In this document: positions 47,393 through 57,711 of the stretch, piece after piece
Layout: each line of letters begins with the position of its first letter
Numbering within the stretch: position 1 is the first letter of the stretch
Notes under the pieces: model-generated
What the model was told of the DNA's origin: nothing
The model's input: only the letters and a program-made list of their open reading frames with translations
Databases searched by the model: none
Made by a program: the position numbers and the translations under genes
From: Neisseriaceae bacterium TC5R-5
GTDB taxonomy: Bacteria > Pseudomonadota > Gammaproteobacteria > Burkholderiales > Chromobacteriaceae
DNA length: 57,833 nt
Reading direction: 5' to 3'
Assembly (NCBI GenBank): GCA_020830965.2
Contig: JACCFC020000020.1
Location: forward strand, 1-57,833

Positions 47393-48460
47393 TCACAACC
47401 AGCGCCGCCGCCAAAACACCCAGAGCAGACCACCAGCAATTCCCAGCATGAGCAGCAGCACCATATAGTAGCCATAGTGCCATTTCAATTCCGGCATATT
47501 TTCGAAATTCATGCCGTAAATACCGGCAATCAGCGTCAGCGGCATAAAAATCATCGTCAATACGGTAAGCAACCGCATTTGTATATTCAGCCGATGTGAT
47601 TGCGTGGACATGTATAAGTCCAGCATGCTGCCAACCATTTCGCGCGACATCTCCAAAGACTCGATCACATGCATCGTGTGATCGTAAACATCGCGCAAAT
47701 ACAGCAGTGTTTCCGGCTTGAAAAAGTCATGGTGACTACGGTTAAACGACAGCAATATTTCACGCAAAGGCAGTAAGGCACGGCGCAATTTCAGGCAATC
47801 GCGTTTCAGGCGCTGAATTTGCAACAGCACGCTTTGATCACGGCCACGCAACAACTTGCTATCCATTTTTTCGACGCGCTCATTGAACTCGGTCAGCACG
47901 CCAAAATAATCATCCACCATGGCATCCAACAGTGAGTAGCCCAGGTAATCGGCCTCTTTGCTGCGAATCAGCCCCACTTCTTTGCGCAAACGTTCGCGTA
48001 TTTGCTCGAACACGCCGGTTGGTCGTTCCTGAAAAGTGAGAACAAAGCGATGGCCTATCACCAGATAAATCTGATCAGACAATAAACGACCCGTATTCGC
48101 CTGATAGTCAAACACCCGGCTGGCGATAAACAGGTAGTCGCCATACTCCTCCACTTTGGGCCGCTGCCGCGCATTCAGTACATCTTCCAGCACCAGTGAA
48201 TGCAGGCCAAACCGTTCGCCAATAGCCTGCATCACCGCAGGCTCGCGCAAACCGTAGACATTCAGCCAGAGCACGCCCTGGCCGACCTGGTGCTTCATGC
48301 CCTCTTCCAGCGACTTGAACACGGTTTCTGTCAGCTGTGCGGCATCATACTCCAGCAGCATAATTGTTGAACTTAACGGGGTACCTTCACCAACGGCAAA
48401 TAAAGCACCCGGTGCCTCGCCTAGTGAGGGAATCCGTTTTTTCAGTTTCGCGTGACGCAT
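47393..48460 (-). CDS. corA: Magnesium/cobalt transport protein CorA
   Basis: A 355-residue pentameric divalent-cation channel. The large cytosolic funnel domain is followed by a stalk helix and two C-terminal transmembrane helices. The first ends in the signature YGMNF, which forms the selectivity filter, and a basic tail RRRWL closes the protein. It begins ten bases after the ppx stop, so the two may be co-transcribed. Confidence 0.95.
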   Translation of the reverse strand: MRHAKLKKRIPSLGEAPGALFAVGEGTPLSSTIMLLEYDAAQLTETVFKSLEEGMKHQVGQGVLWLNVYGLREPAVMQAIGERFGLHSLVLEDVLNARQRPKVEEYGDYLFIASRVFDYQANTGRLLSDQIYLVIGHRFVLTFQERPTGVFEQIRERLRKEVGLIRSKEADYLGYSLLDAMVDDYFGVLTEFNERVEKMDSKLLRGRDQSVLLQIQRLKRDCLKLRRALLPLREILLSFNRSHHDFFKPETLLYLRDVYDHTMHVIESLEMSREMVGSMLDLYMSTQSHRLNIQMRLLTVLTMIFMPLTLIAGIYGMNFENMPELKWHYGYYMVLLLMLGIAGGLLWVFWRRRWL

Positions 48461-48469
48461 TGCATTTAT

Positions 48470-49984
48470 TTACACAAGAACAATTTCGAGTTGTGCACCC
48501 AGCTTTTTCCACTGGCTCACCTCCTGCTTGAAGCTGCTGGCAGTCAGGGGGCTTTGTTCCAGCCACGCCTTGCTTACTGTCAAAGCAAAACCATTTTTTT
48601 GCTGGCTGAGGTTCAGCATCGGCGGCAAGGACAATGGCCGGCGACTACGACAGAACAAGGCCGCCAAGCGCAGTGCGACCACGGCCTGCCACAAGCTGGT
48701 GTCACCCTTATACGGCTCCATCTTGCCAAGGTCTCCACGATGCCCCAGTACAATCGCCGCCAGTATTGCCTGTTCGCGTTTGGAAAACCCCGGCATATCG
48801 GCATATTGCAAAATATAGGCCGAGTGTTTGTGATACGCAGTGTGAGCAATACTCAGGCCAATTTCGTGCAGCTTGGCCGCCCACAGCAAGCGCTTGAGCA
48901 TGGCTGGGTCAATCTCACTACCCACCATCAGCATACGATACAAGCTCTCAGCCAACTGCTGCACCCGCTCCACTTGCGGCAGATCGACGTGATAGCGGCG
49001 CTTGAATTGCGTAATGGTCGCATCACGCATATCTTTTGCGCGCTGGCGTCCCAAGAGGTCATATAACACGCCGTCCCGCAACGCACCTTCGGTGACGGTC
49101 ATTTTGTCGACATTGAGCTCTTCAAACACGGCAATCATCACGGCCAACCCACCCGCCAGCACGGGAATACGATCGGCTTTTAAGCCATTAATCTCAAGGT
49201 GTTTGATATTGTCCTGACGGATCATCACCTTTCTGAGCTTTTCCATGCCCGCCAACGTAATATCCGCAGTGCTCCAACCATTGATGTCCAGAATATCGCG
49301 CAGAGCTCGTGCGGTACCTGATGTCCCCACGGCCAAAAGCCATTCTTCCGGTTGATATTGATGGGCAATATTCTGAATTTCACTGCGCGCCGCCAGTGTC
49401 GCCTCTTGAAAGTTAGCCCGTGTCAGTTCCCCATCGGGGAAATAGCGCATCGAATAACTCACGCATCCCATAGGCAGGCTCTCGGTTACCAGTGCCTTGT
49501 AATGGGAGCCAATGATGAATTCGGTTGAGCCACCACCGATATCCACTACCAAGCGCCGCTCCTTGGTGTCGGGCAAGGTGTGCGCGGCTCCCAGATAAAT
49601 CAGCCGAGCCTCTTCTCGCCCGGCAATCACCTCTATGGGGAAGCCTAGCAGCGCTTCCGCTTGGCTGATGAATTCAGCAGCATTTTTAGCAACGCGCAAG
49701 GTGTTAGTCGCCACCGCCCGCACCTGTGCGGGAACAAAGCCACGCAGTCGCTCGCCAAAGCGGGCCAGGCAATCCAGCCCGCGCTGCATCACTTCTTCTT
49801 CTAGGTATTTTTCTGCGTTCAAACCTGCGCCCAGGCGCACGGTTTCTTTCATGACGTCCAGCGGATAGAGTTGATCATCCACCACTCTGGATACTTGTAG
49901 ACGAAAGCTGTTAGACCCCATATCGATGGTGGCCAATAAGTCATGGGATGGCTTGGCAGATGTCAAGAACAGACCTTTTCTCAA
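48470..49984 (-). CDS. ppx: Exopolyphosphatase (Ppx/GppA family)
   Basis: A 504-residue ASKHA-fold phosphatase that shortens inorganic polyphosphate from its ends. The N-terminal ATIDMGSNSFRL (about 18-29) and VVDIGGGSTEFI (about 142-153) are the phosphate loops, and an HD-like helical C-terminal domain carries KLHEIGLSIAHTAYHKHSAYI. Length favours Ppx over GppA. ppk is not found beside it. phoU lies upstream on the same strand beyond a 473-base gap. Confidence 0.93.
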   Translation of the reverse strand: MRKGLFLTSAKPSHDLLATIDMGSNSFRLQVSRVVDDQLYPLDVMKETVRLGAGLNAEKYLEEEVMQRGLDCLARFGERLRGFVPAQVRAVATNTLRVAKNAAEFISQAEALLGFPIEVIAGREEARLIYLGAAHTLPDTKERRLVVDIGGGSTEFIIGSHYKALVTESLPMGCVSYSMRYFPDGELTRANFQEATLAARSEIQNIAHQYQPEEWLLAVGTSGTARALRDILDINGWSTADITLAGMEKLRKVMIRQDNIKHLEINGLKADRIPVLAGGLAVMIAVFEELNVDKMTVTEGALRDGVLYDLLGRQRAKDMRDATITQFKRRYHVDLPQVERVQQLAESLYRMLMVGSEIDPAMLKRLLWAAKLHEIGLSIAHTAYHKHSAYILQYADMPGFSKREQAILAAIVLGHRGDLGKMEPYKGDTSLWQAVVALRLAALFCRSRRPLSLPPMLNLSQQKNGFALTVSKAWLEQSPLTASSFKQEVSQWKKLGAQLEIVLV

Positions 49985-50457
49985 TGATTGTAATGGTCAG
50001 CCTAAGCTGCCACACCCAACCTTGAGCCGGCTGTTCGATCAAGGTGGCTCTGCGTTGAGCAGAATACGCAGCAAGGCTGGCTATTATAGGCTTACGCAAG
50101 CATAGTGCACGGAATATTAGGCCTTAAGAGCCGCTAACAAAACCTCGAAGAGTATCTGAGCCAAGGCACGCCGACGCAGACAGTACCAGTAGTACGGCAA
50201 GGAGGGGCAACGTTGGATCAGGGGTTTTATTAGCAGCTCTAAACGGCCCTTGATGTCCCCACCGTACTTGCTAACGGTCTGACAGCAAAGAAAACTTAGA
50301 TTGATGGCGGTACAGTAACCGGCAAACGATGCGACTTTGGAATAGTCGAGACCAGCCTCTATATACCGCCATTTCCGTCTAAATCGAGCAGCGTTGTCAG
50401 CGCCCGGCCCGCTCAGCAAACGCTGCACCAAGCCGATTGGACGCACGGTACAGCGTG
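49985..50457. other. Gap between phoU and ppx with no confidently recognised gene
   Basis: The gap contains one 109-codon open frame on the minus strand (50117-50446), with a Leu/Arg/Cys-rich product that I do not recognise and no clear ribosome binding site. The frame starts directly after phoU. It could be a remnant of a decayed gene or mobile element; no inverted repeats or family motifs were seen. Confidence 0.35.
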
Positions 50458-51156
50458 TTATAAAACTTCGCGCTTTTTGACTTCCAGTGTGGTGTGACGA
50501 ATATCCTTGCCCTTGACCAGATACACCACGTATTCAGAGATATTGGTCGCATGATCGCCAATACGCTCAAGTGCCTTGGAGATGAACAAGGTGTCGATAG
50601 ACATGCTGATAGTGCGTGGATCCTCCATCATGAAGGTGATCAACTGCCGTAGCTCGGCAGCGAAATCGTCGTCCAGTCGCTCATCGGCTTCGGCCAGTTC
50701 CAGCGCGGCCGAGGTATCCAGGCGGGCGAAGGCGTCCAGCGCACGCCGCAACATGGCCAGCGCACCATCGGCCATTTTTTCTATCTCGCGAAAACGCGGC
50801 ATTTGATAACGTTCAGACTGATAGATGGTGCGTCCCATACGGGCAATTTTTTTGGCTTCATCGCCAATGCGCTCCAGATCGGTAATGACCTTGATCACGG
50901 TAAAAACGATGCGTAAATCACTGGCCGCAGGCTGACGACGTGCAATAATTTGCAAACAATCATCGTCAATCGCCACTTCCATCGCATTGACCTTGGCATC
51001 CGCCGCCACAACTTGATCAAGCTTGACGATATCACCGGCTAATAAACCAGCAAGTGCGGCAATGATTTGCTGCTCGACCAGGCCACCCATTTGTAGTACC
51101 CGGGTGCGAATCGTTTCCAGTTCCATATCAAATTGTTTGGAAATATGTTCTGCCAT
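50458..51156 (-). CDS. phoU: Phosphate signalling protein PhoU
   Basis: A 232-residue all-helical protein built of two similar three-helix bundles, each with the metal-binding motif type seen in ITDLERIGDEAKKIARM (first repeat, about 91-107) and KALERIGDHATNISEYVVY (second, about 193-211). It represses the Pho regulon through PstB and PhoR when phosphate is plentiful. pst genes are not in the window. It lies upstream of ppx, a thematically consistent phosphate neighbourhood. Confidence 0.95.
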   Translation of the reverse strand: MAEHISKQFDMELETIRTRVLQMGGLVEQQIIAALAGLLAGDIVKLDQVVAADAKVNAMEVAIDDDCLQIIARRQPAASDLRIVFTVIKVITDLERIGDEAKKIARMGRTIYQSERYQMPRFREIEKMADGALAMLRRALDAFARLDTSAALELAEADERLDDDFAAELRQLITFMMEDPRTISMSIDTLFISKALERIGDHATNISEYVVYLVKGKDIRHTTLEVKKREVL

Positions 51157-51264
51157 GTATCCCTCAATGCAAAGCCGGTAAAAATACTATGTTAGATGGA
51201 TTGAATGACAAAAAAATGACAAGTCATCTCCTTGTAGGATTTCTTCTCACCATCAACACAACTC

Positions 51265-51924
51265 TCAGCGAATTACCTCTACCCCACTTTGCCGCCCCAA
51301 TAACAGCACATCGGCACGTCGGCGCGCAAATAGGCCACAAGTCACCACCCCTACCAAGTGATTAATCGCCTCTTCCAGTTCCACCGGTTTTTGGATCTCC
51401 AAACCGTGCACATCCAGAATGAGATTGCCATTATCCGTCACCACCCCCTGCCTCAATTCAGGGTGACCACCCAAACGCACTAATTCACGCGCCACATAAC
51501 TGCGTGCCATCGGAATCACTTCAATAGGCAAGGGGAAATGGCCCAGCATGGTGACGTATTTGCTTTCATCAGTGATACACACAAACTGTTGGGCAACACT
51601 GGCAATAATTTTTTCTCGCGTCAAGGCCGCACCACCACCTTTAATCATATGCAGATAGTGATTAATTTCGTCAGCACCATCGACATAAACTGGCAGTTGA
51701 TCCACTTCATTCAGGTCATACACCGGTATGTGATGGGCTTTTAAACGAGCGGTAGAAGCCTCGGAGCTGGACACCGCACCACGGATACGACCTTTAATTG
51801 TCGCCAGTTCTTCAATGAATAAATTAACCGTACTGCCTGTTCCCACACCGATAATGCAATCATCCGGGACAAATTCGAGGGCTTTTTTGGCCACGGCAAG
51901 CTTTAGCTGGTCTTGAGTCAACAT
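51265..51924 (-). CDS. rpiA: Ribose-5-phosphate isomerase A
   Basis: A 219-residue enzyme that interconverts ribose 5-phosphate and ribulose 5-phosphate. Motifs [30 protein letters not shown] and [11 protein letters not shown] carry the active-site residues. The ATG at 51924 is chosen because AAGGA lies nine bases upstream, while the more upstream ATG abuts that site. It follows ispF on the same strand. Confidence 0.96.
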   Translation of the reverse strand: MLTQDQLKLAVAKKALEFVPDDCIIGVGTGSTVNLFIEELATIKGRIRGAVSSSEASTARLKAHHIPVYDLNEVDQLPVYVDGADEINHYLHMIKGGGAALTREKIIASVAQQFVCITDESKYVTMLGHFPLPIEVIPMARSYVARELVRLGGHPELRQGVVTDNGNLILDVHGLEIQKPVELEEAINHLVGVVTCGLFARRRADVLLLGRQSGVEVIR

Positions 51925-51979
51925 CACAATCATTCCTTATAGAGAACTTCAGTGGCGAATAATATGGCAACGCGCCACG

Positions 51980-52462
51980 CTATCCTTCGTATTTCGTCAG
52001 TAAACAAACCGCCTGCGCTTCAATCGCTTCGCTACGGCCAAGATAGCCAAGCAGCTCATTCGTCTTGCCTTTCACATTGACCGCCGACAGAGCTAAGCCC
52101 AGATCAGCGGCAATATGCTGTCGCATCGCGTCAATATACGCTGCCAGTCTAGGCTGTTGCGCAATCACGGTTGCATCGACATTTACCGGCTGCCATCCGG
52201 CAGCACGTACCCGCTGCACCGCCTCACGTAATAATTCCCGGCTGTCCGCCGCTTTAAAGCGTGGGTCGGTATCCGGAAAATGGCGGCCGATATCGCCCAG
52301 AGCTGCCGCCCCCAACAAGGCGTCAGTGATCGCATGCAGTAAGGCATCAGCATCAGAATGCCCAAGTAAACCCTTATCATGCGGGATCAAGACCCCACCT
52401 AAAATCAGTGAGCGCCCGGCCACCAGTTGATGCACATCATAACCCTGCCCAACTCGAAACAT
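51980..52462 (-). CDS. ispF: 2-C-methyl-D-erythritol 2,4-cyclodiphosphate synthase
   Basis: A 160-residue trimeric enzyme of the MEP pathway that cyclises CDP-methylerythritol phosphate. Zinc ligands are in GYDVHQL near the N-terminus and in [16 protein letters not shown] (about 36-51). AAAGG lies six bases before the ATG at 52462, while the ATG at 52468 would abut it, so the shorter start is chosen. It overlaps the ispD 3' end by 26 bases. Confidence 0.96.
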   Translation of the reverse strand: MFRVGQGYDVHQLVAGRSLILGGVLIPHDKGLLGHSDADALLHAITDALLGAAALGDIGRHFPDTDPRFKAADSRELLREAVQRVRAAGWQPVNVDATVIAQQPRLAAYIDAMRQHIAADLGLALSAVNVKGKTNELLGYLGRSEAIEAQAVCLLTKYEG

Positions 52463-53147
52463 CTGCATCCTTTCTTGCCGCTAAAATAGCCTCTGCCAAG
52501 GCAATATCCCGCGGATAGGTCACTTTGAAATTCTGAGCATCCCCTTCCACCAATTGTGGCCGCAAGCCGAGCGCTTCCAGCGCACTGGCTTCATCGGTTA
52601 TATCAGCCAAGGGCATGCTGGCCAGCGCTTGAACAAGCTTGCCTGCGCGAAACATCTGTGGCGTTTGGGCCAACCATAAATCACTACGCGGCACGGTAGC
52701 ACTCACGCAGCGAGCAGCGTCCGCTCGCTTCACAGTATCCGCTACCGGCAAGGCCAATAAGCCCCCCACTTCATTGTCAGTCAATTCCGTGATTAAGCGC
52801 TCAACAGCAGTCTGCGACAAACAACAACGCGCGGCATCATGTACCAACACCCAGTCGCGCTCGCCACAGTTCAGGGCCTGTAAACCATTACGCACCGTCT
52901 CGGCCCGGCTGGCACCGCCAACACGGCAAACACGCAACTTGGCTAGCGGCCAGTCGAAACGGTCAAACCATAAGTCATCCGCCGCCAGCACCACGGTCAC
53001 TTGGCTGATTGCCGGGACAGCCGCCAAGGTGCTCAGCGTATGCCAAAGCAAGGGCTTGCCATTAAGTTGTAAGTATTGTTTGGGGCGAGTCGCCCCCAGA
53101 CGGCTACCAGAACCAGCAGCCGGCACCAAGGCCAGATAAGAACTCAC
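52437..53147 (-). CDS. ispD: 2-C-methyl-D-erythritol 4-phosphate cytidylyltransferase
   Basis: A 236-residue nucleotidyltransferase of the MEP pathway. The CTP-binding loop [18 protein letters not shown] (residues 9-26) is intact, and [12 protein letters not shown] and the C-terminal [15 protein letters not shown] are characteristic. The ATG overlaps the dnaQ stop by ATGA, and the 3' end overlaps ispF, so the three are coupled. Confidence 0.96.
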   Translation of the reverse strand: MSSYLALVPAAGSGSRLGATRPKQYLQLNGKPLLWHTLSTLAAVPAISQVTVVLAADDLWFDRFDWPLAKLRVCRVGGASRAETVRNGLQALNCGERDWVLVHDAARCCLSQTAVERLITELTDNEVGGLLALPVADTVKRADAARCVSATVPRSDLWLAQTPQMFRAGKLVQALASMPLADITDEASALEALGLRPQLVEGDAQNFKVTYPRDIALAEAILAARKDADVSSWAGL

Positions 53148-53872
53148 TGTTCAGCACCCAACTCGACAGGCGACTCTACACGACGCCACAAACACTGACC
53201 CTTTACCGCCTTATCCAGTTCATCCAGATAATGCTGATGGGCAGCCAGTTCGGTCTCATTCAGACACTTTACCAATAGAGGTTTACGCTCAAACTGCATC
53301 GCCGTGCCATCCATCTGCGTCGTCATGTCTACATCGATGTCCATCACCAGGCTTTCCTGGCCACGAGTCATCCACAAATAAACTTCCGACAGTAATTCGC
53401 AGTCTACCAAGGCGCCATGCAGGGTGCGGTTGGAACGATCTATTTCAAAGCGATCGCACAGAGCATCTAGGCTATTACGTTTACCCGGAAATAAATCACG
53501 CGCCTCACGCAAAGTATCAATCACATTCGCGCAGAGCTTGGCAATGGGCACCATGCCCAGCCGTGCAAATTCGGCATTCAGAAAGCCAATATCAAACGCC
53601 GCATTATGAATAATCAGCTCTGCATCACACAAAAAGTCCGCGATCTCTGTCGCTACTTGCGCAAAGCGCGGCTTGTCCTGCAGAAACTCTAAGGAAATAC
53701 CATGCACACGCTGAGCATCCGGGTCGATTTCCCGTTCTGGATGAATATATACATGTAAATACTTGCCAGTCAGTTTGCGGTTAATCATTTCCAAACCGGC
53801 AAACTCGATGATGCGGTGTCCCTGCGAGTGTTCGAGACCGGTCGTTTCGGTATCGAGAATAATTTGTCTCAT
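53144..53872 (-). CDS. dnaQ: DNA polymerase III epsilon subunit
   Basis: A 242-residue proofreading 3'-5' exonuclease of DEDDh type. ExoI is LDTETTGL (Asp 7, Glu 9), ExoII is IHNAAFDIGFLNAEF, and ExoIII is HGALVDCELLSEVYL with the His/Asp pair. The C-terminal region after residue 185 would contact the alpha subunit. It overlaps ispD by four bases and is in the same direction as rnhA upstream. Confidence 0.96.
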   Translation of the reverse strand: MRQIILDTETTGLEHSQGHRIIEFAGLEMINRKLTGKYLHVYIHPEREIDPDAQRVHGISLEFLQDKPRFAQVATEIADFLCDAELIIHNAAFDIGFLNAEFARLGMVPIAKLCANVIDTLREARDLFPGKRNSLDALCDRFEIDRSNRTLHGALVDCELLSEVYLWMTRGQESLVMDIDVDMTTQMDGTAMQFERKPLLVKCLNETELAAHQHYLDELDKAVKGQCLWRRVESPVELGAEQ

Positions 53873-53924
53873 TTTGCTTCCTGATCACAGACCAATGCAG
53901 CCTGCCTGTGCTTGCTGTTCAGCC

Positions 53925-54368
53925 TTAAATCACGGTAATACCGCGATTGGCCAACTGATCGGCTCTTTCATTAAACTCGTGGCCGGAATGCCCTTTCACC
54001 CAGCGCCACTCCACTTGCAAATGACGATTGCGCTCCTGGTCTAACTGCTGCCATAAGTCGGCATTTTTAACCGGCTCTTTCGCCGCAGTTCTCCAACCAC
54101 GAAGCTTCCAAGCATGTATCCATTCGGAAATGCCCTTTTGCACATATTGTGAGTCGGTATACACCACGACCTGACAAGGCCGATTTAACGCGGCCAGCGC
54201 TTTGATCACCGCCAGCAACTCCATGCGGTTATTGGTCGTATTGACCTCTCCGCCGAACAACTCCTTTTCCTTGCCCTTATAACGCAACAAGGCCCCCCAT
54301 CCTCCCGGCCCAGGGTTACCTTTGCAAGCCCCATCGGTATACATCTCTACTACGTCTTCAATTGCCAT
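53925..54368 (-). CDS. rnhA: Ribonuclease HI
   Basis: A 147-residue enzyme that cuts RNA in RNA-DNA hybrids. The carboxylate tetrad is Asp 12 ([11 protein letters not shown]), Glu 50 (NRMELLAV), Asp 72 (YTDSQYV) and Asp 137 (NERADQLA), with His 127 in KGHSGH. Length is typical. It lies between the methyltransferase gene and dnaQ, as in many proteobacteria. Confidence 0.97.
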   Translation of the reverse strand: MAIEDVVEMYTDGACKGNPGPGGWGALLRYKGKEKELFGGEVNTTNNRMELLAVIKALAALNRPCQVVVYTDSQYVQKGISEWIHAWKLRGWRTAAKEPVKNADLWQQLDQERNRHLQVEWRWVKGHSGHEFNERADQLANRGITVI

Positions 54369-54412
54369 GCTGTCTCAAATCTGGGCAGAACAGAATGTTC
54401 TGTTTTGGTGGG

Positions 54413-55153
54413 TTAATCGCTACTGTTTATTGTTTGACAAGGCGTATGCTGACGCTCACTACCGGCAGTAACGGCTAGTCCCGCCGATGCTTTAGCGGGG
54501 GCCCACTGCGGCATAATCAAACGCATACCACGCTGTCGTTTCACCGCTTCAATACCATACACCCCGGCCGCCAACGGCCACCAGCGATCTCCAACTTTTT
54601 CCATAAAGCCAAAGCGCTCTACCCAATCACCGCGCAAAAATGGCGGCGCATAGGCCATAAAGCTGACGGTACAGGGTTCAAGCTCAAGTAAGGTCAACCA
54701 GTCTTTGATGCGTACCAAAGACAAAAAATGACCATTCCAGGGCGCCCTATCACGCCGTTGTAACAAATGACGCACCCCCCATAATGATACTGGATTGAAC
54801 CCGGTCAAGATCAAACGCCCTTCGGGCATCAAGACGCGCTCTACTTCACGCAACACCTGATGAGGTTGAGTGGTAAAATCGAGCACATGTGGCATCACCA
54901 GCAAATCCAGACTACGGGTTTCAAAAGGCAACTGTGCTGGATGACAGCGGATATGGGCAGCGCCCTCTTCTGCTGCACAACACTGCCAGGCAATACGGTT
55001 AGCACGCAGCAGATCAAGGCTGGGCAAACCCAGCTGCACTGCATGAAAACCAAAAACATCCGCTACAGCCAAATCAAAATACGCTTGCTCACGCGCCAGC
55101 AAATAAGTACCTAACTCGCTGGACATTAACCAACTGCTAAACGAATTTTTCAT
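54413..55153 (-). CDS. Class I SAM-dependent methyltransferase (YafS-like)
   Basis: A 246-residue methyltransferase-domain protein. The fold is recognisable from LPFETRSLDLLVMPHVLDF, HQVLREVERVLMPEGRLILTGFNP and the following helix, which match the UbiE/type-11 family, although the first glycine-rich loop is weak. Position between rnhA and gloB is conserved for YafS-type proteins, whose substrate is unknown. The ATG at 55153 (MKNSFSSWL) lies 13 bases from the divergent gloB start, so the two share a very short control region. Confidence 0.85.
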   Translation of the reverse strand: MKNSFSSWLMSSELGTYLLAREQAYFDLAVADVFGFHAVQLGLPSLDLLRANRIAWQCCAAEEGAAHIRCHPAQLPFETRSLDLLVMPHVLDFTTQPHQVLREVERVLMPEGRLILTGFNPVSLWGVRHLLQRRDRAPWNGHFLSLVRIKDWLTLLELEPCTVSFMAYAPPFLRGDWVERFGFMEKVGDRWWPLAAGVYGIEAVKRQRGMRLIMPQWAPAKASAGLAVTAGSERQHTPCQTINSSD

Positions 55154-55166
55154 CAAGGAAGGCCTT

Positions 55167-55931
55167 ATGCAAGCCATGTTCACTGTCACCCCGGTCAGGG
55201 CGTTCACTGACAATTATATCTGGGTTTTACAGGATGGCGACGCGGCTGTCGTTGTCGACCCAGGCGATGCCACCCCAGTTAACCACTTTCTGCACCAGCA
55301 GCAATTACGCCTGGAAGCCATTTTACTTACTCACCATCATGCCGATCACACCGGCGGGGTAGCGGCTTTACAACAGACTTGGCCAAACCTGCCCGTTTAT
55401 GGCCCGGCCAATATCAGTGGTGTTACGCATGCAGTGCAGGAGGGCAGTCAAATAACACTTTCTTTTGCCCAAGCGCTTGTCATGGAAGTGCCCGGACACA
55501 CTCTGGATCATGTAGCATATTACTTTGAAAAGGCGTTATTTTGTGGCGACACTTTATTCGGCGCAGGTTGTGGCAGGGTATTTGAAGGTACTCCACAGCA
55601 GATGCTGGCCTCACTCAAAAAAATCTCCCAACTGCCAGCCAGTACAAAAATTTATCCAGCACACGAATATACCCTAGCCAATTTACGCTTCGCCCTGGCA
55701 GTAGAAGCCAATAATCCGGTATTAGCCATACGCTCTAGCCGCGATCAGGCACTTCGTGAGCGGGATCAAGCCACCTTGCCCTCAACTCTGAGCCTGGAGC
55801 TAGCCAGCAACCCGTTTTTGCGCACAGCACAAACAAGCATCCAGCAAGCAGTAGCGCAATACAGTGAACAGCCATTCAGTGACGAAGCCACAACTTTTGC
55901 CTTGTTGAGGGCATGGAAAAACCAATTCTAA
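55167..55931 (+). CDS. gloB: Hydroxyacylglutathione hydrolase (glyoxalase II)
   Basis: A 254-residue metallo-beta-lactamase-fold enzyme that hydrolyses S-lactoylglutathione, the last step of methylglyoxal detoxification. The binuclear metal site begins with THHHADHTGG (His 56, His 58, Asp 60, His 61). Later ligands are in PGHTLDHV and CGDTLFGAGCGR. AAGGAAGG precedes the ATG. It is divergent from the methyltransferase. Confidence 0.96.
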   Translation: MQAMFTVTPVRAFTDNYIWVLQDGDAAVVVDPGDATPVNHFLHQQQLRLEAILLTHHHADHTGGVAALQQTWPNLPVYGPANISGVTHAVQEGSQITLSFAQALVMEVPGHTLDHVAYYFEKALFCGDTLFGAGCGRVFEGTPQQMLASLKKISQLPASTKIYPAHEYTLANLRFALAVEANNPVLAIRSSRDQALRERDQATLPSTLSLELASNPFLRTAQTSIQQAVAQYSEQPFSDEATTFALLRAWKNQF

Positions 55932-56046
55932 CAACATGGCAATAGGCTATACCTTAACAAAACCCATGAAATTACTTGGTTTTTGAGTTGACACCCCCTA
56001 AAGTGCTGTTTAGCATCAGCCACAATTAAAATCTTAGGCTCGCCAA

Positions 56047-57711
56047 ATGAATTTTTTCGCACCATTGGCACTTTCGCTGTCATGTACGCTTTTATTTGCT
56101 CCGCTCGCGCAGGCCGAATTTGGAGCTATTGCCCCGTCCGCAGGACAGGATCAGAACCTGAATATCGCCATGGATATGATGCAATTAAACAGCAGTTTGC
56201 TGCGCAATGGTGACAATGTCTGGGAACGGGTGAGAGAGGGTTTTCAAATTCCGGAAGTCAATGCCGATATCGTTCGCCAGCAAGAACGGTTCTACGCTGG
56301 CAAACCAGAGTACTTCCGTCGCACGCTGGACCGTAGCCGCAAATATCTGTTTCACATCATGAACGAAGTAGAGCGACGTGGCATGCCAACGGAAATCGCT
56401 TTATTGCCGCTGGTAGAAAGCGCCTTCGTCCCCTCCGCCCGCTCTCCGGTCGGGGCATCTGGCTTATGGCAGTTTATGCCCGCTACTGGCCGCCAATATG
56501 GACTGGAACAAACCTGGTGGTATGACGGCCGTCGCGACGTCACCGAAGCCACCAGAGCCGCGCTGGACTATCTGGAAAAGCTCTATGCTCAATTTGGCGA
56601 CTGGAATATCGCCTTGGCCGCCTATAACTGGGGTGAAGGCAATGTTGCTCGCGCCATTGCCCGCTTACAAGCCAATGGTCAGGAAGTGACGTACGAAAAC
56701 ATTAACATGCCCAACGAAACGCGCAATTACGCTCCCAAATTGCTCGCCGTGCGCAATATCCTCAGTAACCCAGAAAAATTTGGCGTGCACCTGAGTAAGT
56801 TTCCAAACAAACCTTATTTTGTCTCTGTCTCTACCGGCAAGCATATGGATGTCGATATTGCCGCCAAACTGGCCGGTATGTCTATAGCGGAATTCAAAGA
56901 GCTGAACCCGGCTTTTAATCTACCCGTTTATGCCCATAAAGCCGGTCGCCAAATGCTGATACCCGCGCAGAAAGCGGATAAGTTTCAAGCCAATCTAGAA
57001 AAATGGGACAAGCCCCTGCTGAGCTGGGAGGTCTACACACCACAAAGTGAAGTGAATATCAGCGAGGTTGCCAAAGAGTACGGCATGAACCGTAGCCAGC
57101 TAATGGCGGCGAACAATCTTTCCAGCCAGACTTTAAAAGCGGGTCAGCCCATCCTAGTGGCGCTGAACAAAAACAGCGACCACTTACCAACACTAAACTT
57201 AGCAGCGCCGGTCACCGTGGCAAGCAACACACCCTCCCCTGCCAGCTTCAACCAAACCAACAAAACAGCCAGCACAACATCCGATAGCAAACCAACCGTC
57301 GTCGCTCTGAACGCCTCTGCAAACAAAAACAGCAATAAAGACAATAGTTATACCGTCACCAATGGCGACACGCTGTTTAGCATTGCGCGTCGTTACAGCT
57401 TAAATCAGAGCGATATCAAAACTTTAAACAAACTGGATGACGCCGGCAATCTAGCAGTAGGTCAAGTCCTCACGCTCAACAAAGCCACTCGTAATGACGA
57501 TGATGGCCTGCTAAAAGTAGGCGAGATCAGAACGATCAAACGCCAAGGCACCGGTAACGTACCACTCGAATACGTCGTACAACGCGGCGATACCATCGCT
57601 AGCATCGCCCGTCGCTTTGGTATCAAACAGAATGATATTCAGCGCTGGAATAACAGTTTACGAGTGACCCGCCTGCAACCCGGCCAGAGAGTGCTGATCC
57701 AAGGCAGCTAA
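56047..57711 (+). CDS. mltD: Membrane-bound lytic murein transglycosylase D with LysM repeats
   Basis: A 554-residue periplasmic peptidoglycan-cleaving enzyme. A signal peptide (1-23, ending AQA) is followed by the lytic transglycosylase domain with catalytic Glu 124 in PLVESAFVPSARSPVGASG. Three LysM repeats follow: one divergent (about 325-375), and two clear ones starting YTVTNGDTLFSIARRYS and YVVQRGDTIASIARRFG. A Ser/Thr/Asn-rich linker separates the first from the others. The last LysM is complete, so the gene ends naturally, directly before the IS end. No lipobox is seen, unlike E. coli MltD. Confidence 0.93.
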   Translation: MNFFAPLALSLSCTLLFAPLAQAEFGAIAPSAGQDQNLNIAMDMMQLNSSLLRNGDNVWERVREGFQIPEVNADIVRQQERFYAGKPEYFRRTLDRSRKYLFHIMNEVERRGMPTEIALLPLVESAFVPSARSPVGASGLWQFMPATGRQYGLEQTWWYDGRRDVTEATRAALDYLEKLYAQFGDWNIALAAYNWGEGNVARAIARLQANGQEVTYENINMPNETRNYAPKLLAVRNILSNPEKFGVHLSKFPNKPYFVSVSTGKHMDVDIAAKLAGMSIAEFKELNPAFNLPVYAHKAGRQMLIPAQKADKFQANLEKWDKPLLSWEVYTPQSEVNISEVAKEYGMNRSQLMAANNLSSQTLKAGQPILVALNKNSDHLPTLNLAAPVTVASNTPSPASFNQTNKTASTTSDSKPTVVALNASANKNSNKDNSYTVTNGDTLFSIARRYSLNQSDIKTLNKLDDAGNLAVGQVLTLNKATRNDDDGLLKVGEIRTIKRQGTGNVPLEYVVQRGDTIASIARRFGIKQNDIQRWNNSLRVTRLQPGQRVLIQGS

